The notes beneath the pieces were generated by a model that was not told the origin of the DNA, did no database searches, and saw only the letters and a list, made by a program, of their open reading frames with translations. The translations under genes were made by a program, and so were the position numbers. Of a DNA stretch of 64,000 nucleotides, positions 33,741-41,576 are shown piece after piece. The stretch is from an uncultured Clostridia bacterium (GTDB lineage Bacteria > Bacillota > Clostridia > Peptostreptococcales > Anaerovoracaceae): assembly GCA_934281605.1 (NCBI GenBank), contig CAKQXD010000007.1, positions 53,866 through 117,865 of the forward strand, read 5' to 3'. The stretch's first letter is position 1; the number at the start of each line of letters is the position of its first letter.

Positions 33741-34142
33741 TTACCGGCTCACCTCGATGTGCCGCTTTACAATATTCTTGGAAAGAGTTCCCGTCACGAT
33801 GATCTTGACGGTCTTCGGCTTCACTTTCATCACTTTTTCCATATTTTCATAGATTTCATCGATCAATTTCTCCGTTACTCGTTTGATGCTGGTGCCGAAG
33901 TGGATAACCACGTACACGGTGAGGATCATGCCGTCTTCCGTTTCCTCCACCTGAATGCCGCCGGTCTCCTCCTTGTAGATGTTCATCCGAGATGCCAGCC
34001 ACGGCATCATGTTCTTATATTTACCTTTATAATTCAGGATATCCACTTTGCCGTTGCAGGATTCCACCGCTTCCATGACGATACGGTTGATCACGCTGGC
34101 AGGAAAATGGATCTCACCCAGTTTTGTTTCGATATCAAACAT
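33741..34142 (-). CDS. Asp23/Gls24 family envelope stress protein
   Basis: This 133-residue protein belongs to the Asp23/Gls24 (DUF322, YloU) family: LGEIHFPASVINRIVMEAVESCNGKVDIL, VEETEDGMILTVYVVIHFGTSIKRVTEKLIDEIYENMEKVMKVKPKTVKIIVTG. Such proteins are cytoplasmic, membrane-associated and respond to envelope stress. The start is put at the ATG at 34142, with GAGGAG 7 bases upstream; the in-frame ATG at 34166 lacks a ribosome-binding site. The fatty acid kinase gene fakA, which normally lies between this family and recG, is missing. Confidence 0.88.
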   Translation of the reverse strand: MFDIETKLGEIHFPASVINRIVMEAVESCNGKVDILNYKGKYKNMMPWLASRMNIYKEETGGIQVEETEDGMILTVYVVIHFGTSIKRVTEKLIDEIYENMEKVMKVKPKTVKIIVTGTLSKNIVKRHIEVSR

Positions 34143-34248
34143 GGTGTTCTCCTCGTCGTTCTTCATTTTGATGTTTCTATGTAAATTTTATCCTCTTACG
34201 GATCATTTGACAAGCAGAATCTTTTCCGCACACATCCGGTCGTCCATT

Positions 34249-34257
34249 CATATACTA
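34249..34257 (+). promoter_or_regulatory. Possible mother-cell sporulation -10 (CATA-N3-TA)
   Basis: CATATACTA fits the sigma-K-type -10 consensus CATANNNTA, 18 bases before a small membrane protein gene. The match is short and the -35 consensus is weak, so it could be chance. Confidence 0.3.
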
Positions 34258-34274
34258 TCCCGAGGTGACATAAC

Positions 34275-34472
34275 ATGAAAAGAACCCGTTACGGCTGCTG
34301 CCCTCCCAAAAAGAAAAAGTGTAAACGTTCCTCGCAGAACAGGAAACTGGGGCTGGCCATGCTCCTGCTGGGGCTTGTCACAGCCATGGCGCTTTTGCTT
34401 CCGCTGAAGTGCTGGGTAGTTCTGCTGTGCGCCACCATCATTGTATGCGGGATCTTGCTGCTGCGAGGATAA
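34275..34472 (+). CDS. Small basic membrane protein, function unknown
   Basis: This 65-residue protein starts with a very basic, Cys-containing segment (RYGCCPPKKKKCKR) and then has two hydrophobic helices (about 25-43 and 46-62). CCPPKKKKC may bind a metal or anionic partner. It is the only rightward gene in this stretch, behind GAGGTGA, and lies between the leftward Asp23 and rpmB genes. A sigma-K-like -10 upstream hints at sporulation expression. I do not recognise the family. Confidence 0.65.
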   Translation: MKRTRYGCCPPKKKKCKRSSQNRKLGLAMLLLGLVTAMALLLPLKCWVVLLCATIIVCGILLLRG

Positions 34473-34489
34473 AACCCGCAATATCCGCG

Positions 34490-34519
34490 CAATATAAAAC
34501 ACCCGCAGTATTGCGGGTG
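34490..34519 (-). terminator. Terminator after rpmB
   Basis: On the minus strand CACCCGCA (34519-34512) pairs perfectly with TGCGGGTG (34507-34500) around ATAC, followed by TTTTATATT. Confidence 0.85.
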
Positions 34520-34535
34520 CTGGTTTGCGAGGTTC

Positions 34536-34727
34536 TTAGATGGCACGGTTAACTTTGCCTGACCGGATGCATCTTGTGCATACTTTGGCTTTTCTAACAG
34601 TTCCGTTTTCTTCAACTCTTACAGACTGAATGTTAGCATTCCATTTTCTTCTTGTGTGTCTGTTGGAATGGGATACGTTGTTCCCAGAAACCTGGCCTTT
34701 ACCACAAACTTCACACTTTCTTGACAT
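34536..34727 (-). CDS. rpmB: 50S ribosomal protein L28
   Basis: This 63-residue L28 reads MSRKCEVCGKGQVSGNNVSHSNRHTRRKW and ends with KVCTRCIRSGKVNR; the two CxxC pairs mark the zinc-binding version. The start is the ATG at 34727 behind GGAGGTGCGGCAG; the in-frame ATG at 34736 is too close to that site. A roughly 115-base leader separates it from its promoter. Confidence 0.96.
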   Translation of the reverse strand: MSRKCEVCGKGQVSGNNVSHSNRHTRRKWNANIQSVRVEENGTVRKAKVCTRCIRSGKVNRAI

Positions 34728-34848
34728 CTGCCGCACCTCCTTGTACCTGTAGTATTTAAAAGCTTTCGCAATTCTTCCGTTTCAAAACACCTTCCGTCGC
34801 TTTTTCTGTCCACATCAGAAATTGCAACTTCAGACTCGAACATATAGC

Positions 34849-34877
34849 ATTATAGCATAGGGAACCACCCAATACAA
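34849..34877 (-). promoter_or_regulatory. rpmB promoter
   Basis: On the minus strand TTGTAT (34877-34872) and TATAAT (34854-34849) are 17 bases apart. The -35 touches a hairpin (AAGCACA 34876-34882, TGTGCTT 34888-34894) lying after the acetyltransferase gene. Confidence 0.7.
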
Positions 34878-34916
34878 GCACATTTTTTGTGCTTCACCAC
34901 TCTTTTTTGAATTCCG

Positions 34917-35453
34917 CTACTGCTCATTTTCATCAAAGAATTCAGAACGCAGGATGGACATCAGATGCAGATCGTAATATCTGCCGTCCTTTTTTGCCGC
35001 GTTCCGTGCGGTGCCTTCATCTTTAAAGCCCAGGCGCTCATACAGCGCCGCTCCGCGTCTGTTGCCCGCATAGTGATCCAGAGTGACCCGCTCCATATGC
35101 AGGAATGTAAAGCAGTATTCCAGAAGCTCGTGCATGATCTCTCTACCCAGTCCATTACCCCAAAGCGAAGATTCTCCGATATAAAAACGAGTGATATCCA
35201 GTGAATCAAACTGCGGATTGATCCGTGTGATATAGATCCTTCCCACCGGCATCCCTGTTTCTCTCGCAACGATAGTAAAGTCCAGCTTCGTCGGGTCCTT
35301 CTTGCTGTAAAGTGCTTCCGTGACAACATCCTCATAGCTTCTGTTCTCATCGAAGCTCATGTACTGTGCGATATTCTCATCACATTCCCACTTTGTAAAA
35401 TATTCATAATCTGAAAATTTAGTTTCCCGTATAACAAAGTTTTGTGTCTCCAT
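34917..35453 (-). CDS. GNAT family N-acetyltransferase (RimJ/RimL type)
   Basis: This 178-residue protein has the GNAT fold: strand-rich N-terminus (NFVIRETKFSDYEYFTKWECDENI), a RITRINPQFDSLDI region, the acetyl-CoA loop ESSLWGNGLGREIMHELLEYCF, and ALYERLGFKDEGTARNAAKKDGRYYDLHLMSIL at the C-terminus, typical of RimJ/RimL-like enzymes. It transfers acetyl from acetyl-CoA to an unknown amine. Single gene, next to rpmB, with no clear functional link. Confidence 0.88.
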   Translation of the reverse strand: METQNFVIRETKFSDYEYFTKWECDENIAQYMSFDENRSYEDVVTEALYSKKDPTKLDFTIVARETGMPVGRIYITRINPQFDSLDITRFYIGESSLWGNGLGREIMHELLEYCFTFLHMERVTLDHYAGNRRGAALYERLGFKDEGTARNAAKKDGRYYDLHLMSILRSEFFDENEQ

Positions 35454-35501
35454 GAACGTTCTCCTCTTATATTTTTACTCTTCTTCACAGAATCTTTACA
35501 C

Positions 35502-35530
35502 TTTATCGTTATTTTATAGTATGATATTAT
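35502..35530 (+). promoter_or_regulatory. Promoter of the lipoprotein gene
   Basis: TTTATC (35502-35507) and TATTAT (35525-35530) are 17 bases apart, in an A+T-rich stretch 43 bases before the start codon. Confidence 0.55.
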
Positions 35531-35572
35531 TATATTCGCAAAATCAATAATTAACAAGGAGAATCTCACATT

Positions 35573-36970
35573 ATGAGACGTTTTTTCATAGCTACGATAA
35601 CTGTGGTGCTTATGACTTCCGCAGTTTTTTTGAGCGGCTGCTCTCTGGGCACCCCGGATCGTGAAACAGAACTGAAAGACACTTTATCCACAACATACAG
35701 CGAACTGAATTCGACTTTCTCCGGTCAAACCGGGAAATATCCTCTGGTTGCGGAATATCTGGGTTCCTGGGCCAAGTCCAACAACCTGACAGTCAAGGAA
35801 AATGCCGAGCACTATATGGTCATCGTCAATCCGGCCACCGAAGGCTGCGAGAAAAAAGAATCCACCGTTCTGGAATGCGCCGTAAAAACAGCTGACTTTG
35901 ACAACTCCATGGAACCGCTGGCAGTTTCCATGACAGCTCTGCTTGGACCGGAAACCCACGGCAAGATCACACTGATCGTTACAGAAAACAACGACGGCAA
36001 CATGATCGGAGCATCCTCCGTCGATCCGAAATACTACGAATGCGATAACTTTATCAATATGGAATATTCCAAGGAAATTCAGCTGCTGACATCCGGATCT
36101 CATGCATTCTCATCTACCATGACTGCGGACCTGCAGACTGCATCACCAGCCTATTCCAAGACGTATACCATCACCATGTCCACTTCGGCCTATGCGGATC
36201 CGTTTGATTTCGATTCCCATTATCCGAATCCGGTGGATACCATCGGAAGCCTCCTGGCCACAGAAAAAAGCTCCGGCAACCTGTTCCAGCTGGTCTCCTT
36301 CGACTGCAAGACAGAAAACGGCTACACACCAAGTTCCGCTACAGCTATCGTAGCGATCGACGACAACGATGTAGAGAGTTTCACGAAGAAGTTCGATAAA
36401 TCCAATGAAAGTATGAAGAAAAAATTCGACAAGCTGGAGGATCACTTCGTTTACACCATGACGGAAACCTCCACGCCGGATCGTGTCATCGCACCGCAGT
36501 CCAGCGATAATATCATCAGTCTCATGTACACGCTGCAGACCGGCATTTATCTGCAGGATGAAGACACCGGCGATATTATATCCGTCGCTGATATTTCATC
36601 CATCAGCACAGCAGGGAACAAGCTTCAGGTAACGATCAATTCCCGCAGTCTGCAAAAGAGCGTCCTGGATGAAATGAATACAGCATTCTCTACAACGTCC
36701 GGACTCTGCGACATCAGCTACTCCGCATCCGATCAGAGCATGACCTGGTCTGCCAATAAAGAAAAGACGCTGGCAAAATTCTTTGCAGACGCCCTGAGCA
36801 TCGACGACTCCAAGCCGCTTAACACGCTGACCAGCTCCGAATGTGACATCTTCGCATCCAAGGTATCCGGACTCAACATCATCTCCTATCGGTTTAATTC
36901 CGATAACAGAGAAGCTGCACTGCTGAACACTCTCCACTTCCTGGAAAGCCTGTCCGGCACCACAAACTAA
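35573..36970 (+). CDS. Predicted lipoprotein, function unknown
   Basis: This 465-residue protein has a lipoprotein signal peptide with lipobox LSGC (Cys23) and should be anchored on the outer face of the membrane. The mature part is rich in Ser, Thr and Asp and mixed alpha/beta. I see no repeat or catalytic motif, and I do not recognise the family. The gene stands alone with its own promoter (35502-35530), AAGGAG ribosome-binding site and terminator (37025-37066). Confidence 0.8.
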   Translation: MRRFFIATITVVLMTSAVFLSGCSLGTPDRETELKDTLSTTYSELNSTFSGQTGKYPLVAEYLGSWAKSNNLTVKENAEHYMVIVNPATEGCEKKESTVLECAVKTADFDNSMEPLAVSMTALLGPETHGKITLIVTENNDGNMIGASSVDPKYYECDNFINMEYSKEIQLLTSGSHAFSSTMTADLQTASPAYSKTYTITMSTSAYADPFDFDSHYPNPVDTIGSLLATEKSSGNLFQLVSFDCKTENGYTPSSATAIVAIDDNDVESFTKKFDKSNESMKKKFDKLEDHFVYTMTETSTPDRVIAPQSSDNIISLMYTLQTGIYLQDEDTGDIISVADISSISTAGNKLQVTINSRSLQKSVLDEMNTAFSTTSGLCDISYSASDQSMTWSANKEKTLAKFFADALSIDDSKPLNTLTSSECDIFASKVSGLNIISYRFNSDNREAALLNTLHFLESLSGTTN

Positions 36971-37024
36971 AAATCCTGAACAGGCTGCAAAACCTGAACT
37001 CACATAACATTGCATAAAAAACGA

Positions 37025-37066
37025 CCCCGATCCGGACCAAAACTGTACCGAAATCGGGGTTTTTTG
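37025..37066 (+). terminator. Terminator after the lipoprotein gene
   Basis: CCCCGAT (37025-37031) pairs with ATCGGGG (37053-37059), followed by TTTTTTG. Confidence 0.75.
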
Positions 37067-37113
37067 TTGTTTGATGCTCTCGCAGGCCGGAATTTCCCAC
37101 CCTGCACATATGT

Positions 37114-37572
37114 CTATCCTACATAAGCAAAATCTGCTGTTGCGGAAGCCAGAAGCTTGCCTGATTCTTCATCGCGGGCGATCGCTCTCGTTCTGATGAG
37201 ATTTCTTCCCATATAAAGGATCTCCGTATCGATGAGAAAACTTTCTCCCAGAAATGGACGAATGAAACTGATATTCAGTTCTGCCGTCGTAACCGGTCTG
37301 CCACTCTTGGCCATGATGCTCATACCCATTGCCGTATCCATCATGCCGGAAACTGCTCCGCCATGCACCTGCATCCGCTGGTTACGCTCCCAGTCCTTCT
37401 TGATAAAGCGGATCCTGCACTCCATGCCGTCCTTGCTGCATCCCACCGGTTGCGGATCCAGCGCCGTATTCATGTTTTCAAACTCCTCGTTCACTACGCC
37501 GCCGATGAGGTCCTTAAAACGCTCTTCTACTTCCTTTGATCTAAATTTATCTAAGCTGTTTTGCTCCGTCAT
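37114..37572 (-). CDS. PaaI-family hotdog thioesterase
   Basis: This 152-residue hotdog-fold protein shows the PaaI signature: MQVHGGAVSGMMDTAMGMSIMAKSG (HGG at the start of the hotdog helix, with the catalytic acid region) and TTAELNISFIRPFLGESFLIDTEIL. It hydrolyses acyl-CoA thioesters; the acyl group is unknown. It lies 53 bases downstream of a flavin reductase-like gene on the same strand. Confidence 0.9.
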   Translation of the reverse strand: MTEQNSLDKFRSKEVEERFKDLIGGVVNEEFENMNTALDPQPVGCSKDGMECRIRFIKKDWERNQRMQVHGGAVSGMMDTAMGMSIMAKSGRPVTTAELNISFIRPFLGESFLIDTEILYMGRNLIRTRAIARDEESGKLLASATADFAYVG

Positions 37573-37625
37573 TCCTTTCTTATTCTCCTTCTGCTGTAAA
37601 TTTGCTGCTGTGAGTCTTGAACGGA

Positions 37626-38168
37626 CTAATCCTCAAGAATATAGGCATTGAGGATCTGCCCGTAATATGCAGTATGGTAGTCGCGGTTTGCTCCGTAGAA
37701 AGAACCGTCGACATCTTCCGGATAGAAGATCTTCTTTCTCTTCTCGCTGATCTGATCCGGATCCTGCTCCTGCTTGTACACCACCTTGCACTCCAGGGTC
37801 AGAGGCAGCTCTTTGATGGCCGGAACGGAAATTTTCTCCGATTCTACCGGGGTCAATCCCAGCTCCGTGAACTTGTCTACATCACGCCCCGACTTGGTTC
37901 CGCAGAAATTAAGGATCTCCTTCGCATCCTGTCCGTAAGGGATATTCACCGTGAATTCGCCATTCTTGTCGATCAGTTCCTTAGTGAAACGGTGCTCCCG
38001 CAGGAACGTTACGAAGACCGGTCTCCCCCATTCGATCCCCAGCATACCCCAGGAAATGGTCATGGAGTTGACCTGATCGTCCGCCTTTGCCGTCAGCAGC
38101 ACGCCGTCCTTCAGGCCTTTCATGATCTCTGTCACATTATCATATACATCTATGGTTTTTCTATTCAT
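37626..38168 (-). CDS. Flavin reductase family protein
   Basis: This 180-residue protein has the FMN-binding split-barrel fold: GVLLTAKADDQVNSMTISWGMLGIEWGRPVFVTFLREHRFTKELIDKNGEFTVNIP is the flavin-binding face, and the C-terminal GSFYGANRDYHTAYYGQIL is typical. It binds FMN and may reduce a flavin or act as an oxidoreductase on an unknown partner. Its start overlaps the end of a 49-residue small gene by eight bases. Confidence 0.9.
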   Translation of the reverse strand: MNRKTIDVYDNVTEIMKGLKDGVLLTAKADDQVNSMTISWGMLGIEWGRPVFVTFLREHRFTKELIDKNGEFTVNIPYGQDAKEILNFCGTKSGRDVDKFTELGLTPVESEKISVPAIKELPLTLECKVVYKQEQDPDQISEKRKKIFYPEDVDGSFYGANRDYHTAYYGQILNAYILED

Positions 38169-38310
38169 CGTCTCCTCCGTTCAGTTTCTTCAGACATTTC
38201 TTCGCCACCACATAACCTACGGTCATATCGATAGCATACAGTCCCAGATATACACTGGATACAACGATAGCATGCTTCTTGTAGTTCCAGTCTTTAAAAA
38301 ACTTTTTCAT
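38161..38310 (-). CDS. 49-residue small protein coupled to the flavin reductase
   Basis: This short frame reads MKKFFKDWNYKKHAIVVSS at its start, then a moderately hydrophobic helix (about residues 13-36) and a charged tail (AKKCLKKLNGGDDE). GGAGGAGACTC lies just before its ATG at 38310. Its stop overlaps the ATG of the flavin reductase gene, the arrangement of translational coupling. I do not recognise it; single membrane helix likely. It is easily missed because of its size. Confidence 0.7.
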   Translation of the reverse strand: MKKFFKDWNYKKHAIVVSSVYLGLYAIDMTVGYVVAKKCLKKLNGGDDE

Positions 38311-38328
38311 GAGTCTCCTCCTCTTCGT

Positions 38329-39366
38329 TTACCGCTTGATCATCCGCAGATACGCCTTGTATTCGTTCTGCGTATTAGCACAGAGATATACGTTCATCAC
38401 CACATCCGGGTGAGCTTCAAACCATTCCACGACGGAAATGATAGCCACCGGAGCCGCTTTGCCTGCCGGGAAGCCGTTTGCTCCCGCCGAAATACACGGG
38501 AACGCCACGCTGGTACATCCATTTTCCGCCGCCAGATCCAGCGCTTTAGTGTAGCATGACGCCAGCACTTCCTCGTCTTCTCCGTTGTTCTGGAAAAACG
38601 GTCCCACCGTATGGATGATGTGATCGTCGTACTCGATGCCATACGCCTTTGTGATCTTTGCATCACCTTCCATACAGCCGCCCAGCGTCTTGCACTCGTC
38701 AAAGAGCTCTTTTCCTGCCGCCGCATGGATCGCTCCGTTGAGTCCGCCTCCGCAAAGCATGGCTTCATCGATGTCGCCGTCCGCCTCTGCCAGCAGCACT
38801 GCGTCTACTTCTTTGCCGCCCAGAAGAGTCTTGTGCGCCGAATTGACCACCGCATCCACGTGAAGATCCAGCACGCTTCCCTGCACGAATGCCACGTGGG
38901 ATTTCGGCTGGAAATTCCGAATCTTTTCCCGGATCTTCCGATCTACCATGATCTTATTGGTAAACGGGTTCACCACGTAACCCAGACAGTCCGGCCACTG
39001 ATCCAGAGAATCCAGAAGCTCTCCAAAGGACTGATTGATGGCTGCACTTCCTTCCCCGCCGATGTTCAGCTGTTCGCTGCTGGTAAAAATCGGGATCAGG
39101 TAATGTCCCTCTTCGTCCACTACCAGATGCTGAAAACTGATGGGCAGTTCCTCGTTGATGGTAAAGCTGGTTCCGTCCTGCAAAGACTCCGCCTTCAGTA
39201 ACTGCTGCAAAAGCTCCTCCGGAGTTTCGATGGGGATCAGGCACTGCATGCCGTTCTCCGCACCCTGGCTCATGGCGTTAAAAACGGGTTCCGGATCAGC
39301 TCCGTTTTCTCCGTAATACCAGTTATATAAAGCCCGCTCCAGCGCGGTCGCGTATTTATCGTTCAT
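38329..39366 (-). CDS. SseB-like plus macro-domain protein
   Basis: This 345-residue protein has an N-terminal SseB-like domain (about 1-150) and a C-terminal macro domain (about 160-345) that binds ADP-ribose or removes it: VQGSVLDLHVDAVVNSAH, GGGLNGAIHAAAGKELFDEC, GDAKITKAYGI, DHIIHTVGP, VAFPCISAGANGFP. Between the usual adjacent NSA-LLGG and GGGLNGAIH parts there is an extra stretch of about 20 residues (GKEVDAVLLAEADGDIDEAM), so the ligand loop is unusual. The start is put at the ATG at 39366; a TTG three codons upstream is closer to AGGAGG and is an alternative. Confidence 0.85.
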   Translation of the reverse strand: MNDKYATALERALYNWYYGENGADPEPVFNAMSQGAENGMQCLIPIETPEELLQQLLKAESLQDGTSFTINEELPISFQHLVVDEEGHYLIPIFTSSEQLNIGGEGSAAINQSFGELLDSLDQWPDCLGYVVNPFTNKIMVDRKIREKIRNFQPKSHVAFVQGSVLDLHVDAVVNSAHKTLLGGKEVDAVLLAEADGDIDEAMLCGGGLNGAIHAAAGKELFDECKTLGGCMEGDAKITKAYGIEYDDHIIHTVGPFFQNNGEDEEVLASCYTKALDLAAENGCTSVAFPCISAGANGFPAGKAAPVAIISVVEWFEAHPDVVMNVYLCANTQNEYKAYLRMIKR

Positions 39367-39386
39367 ATTTCCCAATCTCCCTCCTG

Positions 39387-39593
39387 CTACAGCAGTTCCT
39401 TCAGTTTCTGTGCCTCTTCTTCCGTCAGGGTGATTCCCTTGCCCATTTTCTCATGGTCCGGCGCCCAGTCGCGCAGATCGTACTTCGGTGCTCCGCCGTT
39501 CCAGGACACCTTGTTCAGTTCCTTGGTCCAGCCTCTCCCATTCTCTGAGAGCACTCCGATTTCTTCTACGATCTCATATTTAAAATCTGCCAT
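39387..39593 (-). CDS. YdbC/PC4-like small protein
   Basis: This 68-residue protein matches the YdbC family, which has a PC4-like single-stranded-DNA-binding fold: FKYEIVEEIGVLSENGRGWTKELNKVSWNGGAPKYDLRDWAPDHEKMGKGITLTEEEAQKL. It may act as a transcription or DNA-repair accessory. It lies 20 bases upstream of the macro-domain gene on the same strand. Confidence 0.85.
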   Translation of the reverse strand: MADFKYEIVEEIGVLSENGRGWTKELNKVSWNGGAPKYDLRDWAPDHEKMGKGITLTEEEAQKLKELL

Positions 39594-39603
39594 ATTATTA
39601 AAT

Positions 39604-39664
39604 CTCCTTTACTTGTCGCACCGCAGGAGCGACATTGACGTGCCCCGGGGTACTCCTTTACTTG
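39604..39664 (-). repeat. Duplicated Shine-Dalgarno segment in the YdbC leader
   Basis: CAAGTAAAGGAG occurs twice on the minus strand (39664-39653 and 39615-39604). Between them lie a CCCCGGGG palindrome and a TGTCGC/GCGACA hairpin. The second copy is the real ribosome-binding site; the first may be left from a duplication or serve a lost leader peptide. Confidence 0.5.
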
Positions 39665-39728
39665 CTGTTAGTCTTACGATTCTGATTATACCACAGCCTG
39701 CGGCCCGCTTCAATACGGTGCGCCGCCC

Positions 39729-39757
39729 TTGTCATACCGCAAAAAAGCCGCTATAAT
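39729..39757 (+). promoter_or_regulatory. Promoter of the 39789 gene
   Basis: TTGTCA (39729-39734) and TATAAT (39752-39757) are 17 bases apart. It overlaps the upstream in-frame ATG at 39729, which rules that start out. Confidence 0.7.
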
Positions 39758-39788
39758 AACACCAGCAGACAACAAAAAGGAGACTACG

Positions 39789-40451
39789 ATGAAAAAAGAA
39801 TTTACCCACTACGGACAGAAGGTGCTGCTGGCCGGAAACCGCAGCCGCTACGAAGCGATTTTAGAGAAAAACAACGTGCCGTACACGCCGCTGCCCATCC
39901 TGTCCAAGACGTACCGGGTCGTAAAATACAACGGCAAATACGCCGTGATCTTATCAAAAGAACTGGAAGAGGATCTGGAGAGCGTTATCGTGACGGAAAC
40001 CCTGCCGGATGACCTGAACATCGACGCCCTGATCGTGGACGTATTCAGCCAGCTGCGTGGAGAAGCTCCCGCTAAAATGCCGACAAAGGCCATGGCCATC
40101 CTTCATGATGCAGAGAAACTTTTGCAGGAAAAGCAGAACCGTACAGGAACGCCTCTCACGGGAGAGACCTATTTCGCCGAAATGGCAGGAGCACTCGAGA
40201 TTTACGGCGGGACGGAATACCTGAAGACACTTCCACACGACGATATTGCCGAAAATTACTGGGATCAGCTTCTTGCTGCAAAGCCCGCAGCGTTCGTCAT
40301 GCCGGAGGCTCCGCAGACAGCCAGCGCCCCACAGCCATCAGGTCAGTATGCAACTCCCGCTCCGGCAGGAAATCCGTTCCCGGATATGTCTCAGGCGGAG
40401 AGCATGGAAGCGCTTATGTCTTTTTTCGGATCGGCCAAAAAAGAAGATTAA
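39789..40451 (+). CDS. Uncharacterised 220-residue protein
   Basis: The gene starts at the ATG at 39789 behind AAGGAG. The N-terminal half (FTHYGQKVLLAGNRSRYEAILEKNNVPYTPLPILSKTYRVVKYNGKYAVILSKEL) is strand-rich and looks conserved, the middle is helical, and the C-terminus is Pro/Ala/Gln-rich and low-complexity (about 165-195) ending in a short helix. No signal peptide or membrane segment. I do not recognise the family. Confidence 0.75.
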   Translation: MKKEFTHYGQKVLLAGNRSRYEAILEKNNVPYTPLPILSKTYRVVKYNGKYAVILSKELEEDLESVIVTETLPDDLNIDALIVDVFSQLRGEAPAKMPTKAMAILHDAEKLLQEKQNRTGTPLTGETYFAEMAGALEIYGGTEYLKTLPHDDIAENYWDQLLAAKPAAFVMPEAPQTASAPQPSGQYATPAPAGNPFPDMSQAESMEALMSFFGSAKKED

Positions 40452-40473
40452 AAAAGGTTAGAATCAAAATGAA

Positions 40474-40650
40474 TCAGAAAAGCAGCAGCAAGGTTCCCGC
40501 CACGATGCCGGCAAGCCCGACCGCTGCTTTTTTTGACAGTGTTTCGCGGAATACCAGCCAGGAAAACAGGATGGTCACCAGGATGCTCAGCTTGTCAACG
40601 GGAACGACAACGCTGGCCGGGCCGTCCTGCAACGCTTTATAGTAGCAGAG
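40474..40650 (-). pseudogene. C-terminal remnant of an EamA/DMT transporter
   Basis: The minus-strand frame ending at the stop 40476-40474 reads CYYKALQDGPASVVVPVDKL, then two hydrophobic helices with WLVFRETLSKKAAVGLAGI. This is the end of the second EamA half of a drug/metabolite transporter. The remaining 80% is gone: upstream the sequence switches into a methyltransferase gene in another frame near 40650. Confidence 0.75.
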
Positions 40651-41342
40651 CCAGCTCCCGCCGCCAGTTGTTCATTTTTCCGGCTGACGTCTCCCGCCTG
40701 CGCCCGGGGATAGTCAAAACAGATGCACGAGCCTTCCTTCCACAGCTCTCCGATGCTGCAAAGAAGCCGCCGCCAGTCTTCTTTCGCCAGATAGTAACTG
40801 ATCCCCAGAAGGCTGGCAAATGCAGCGTGCTCCCGATGAAATACCGCCCCCAGCAGTTTCTCCATCCACGAGGGATCCGACAAATCACAAGCCACGTAAT
40901 TTACATGGTCGTGCTCCCGCAGAGCTTCGTCTGCGATCCTCTGCCGTTTTTCCGCGATCATATCCGGCAGATCCAGCTCATAAACGCTGATATCCTGTGC
41001 CTCATGCCGCAGCCCGAAGGTGTCAAATCCGGCGGCAAAAACAGCATACTGACCGCACCCCTTTTCCATCTCTTTCTGCAATGCCTTTTCACAGAACGCA
41101 CTGCGAGCCAGCACCGAAGGCGCCAGCTGATGCTCCACAATAAACCGCAGCGCATCCTCCTTTGCACCATCAAAATCCGGAGCAAAGAAGGAAATCCCCT
41201 GCGCCATATGCTCCCCTATGGCATCGTACTCTTCCTTCCGCAGCATCTTTGCAGCAAAAGGATCTGCGAAGACCCACTCCCTGTTATTCTTGTAATGATA
41301 AGCCCGCGCGAAGCAGCTTACCTTCGCTGTCATGTGATCCAT
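40587..41342 (-). pseudogene. Truncated class I SAM methyltransferase (LCM-like)
   Basis: The frame begins MDHMTAKVSCFARAYHY and matches leucine-carboxyl-methyltransferase-like enzymes (EHQLAPSVLARSAFCEKAL, VFAAGFDTFGLR, VYELDLPDMIAEKR, YVACDLSD, SLLGISYYLAKED, ICFDYPRAQAGD). At about residue 231 (near 40650) homology stops and the frame reads through EamA sequence in the wrong frame, giving a 20-residue nonsense tail. A deletion has joined the two genes, so the last C-terminal part of the enzyme is lost. The start is the ATG at 41342 with AAAGGA upstream; an in-frame ATG lies at 41396. Confidence 0.75.
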
Positions 41343-41492
41343 ATCCTTGGTTCCTTTCTTAAAATACTCACCCGGGTATATACTAATTACACCCATAGCG
41401 ACTTCATTTCAAGACTGGAAATTTTGCCGGAAATGTGGTAATATAAGACCGTCGAAGAGAGAAATTTCTTTGATTTTTTTGTTTTTTGAATA

Positions 41493-41522
41493 CGAAAAAC
41501 GGAGCACGTTATCCATGCTCCG
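41493..41522 (-). terminator. Terminator after the giant adhesin gene
   Basis: On the minus strand CGGAGCA (41522-41516) pairs with TGCTCCG (41506-41500), followed by TTTTTC. Confidence 0.8.
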
Positions 41523-41576
41523 CTTCTGTCTCACAGCTACGTTTTCCTGCCGTTTATGCTCTATTTCGTTCCTTCA

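Noticed and set aside
34619..34843. 74-residue minus-strand frame overlapping the rpmB leader
   Set aside because: It overlaps rpmB in another frame, has no ribosome-binding site and lies in the untranslated leader.
40474..40560. AGCAGC/GCTGCT hairpin followed by T7 on the plus strand as a terminator of the 39789 gene
   Set aside because: The arms are far apart and lie within the EamA remnant coding sequence (its KKAAVG region explains the T7), so a terminator there is not convincing.
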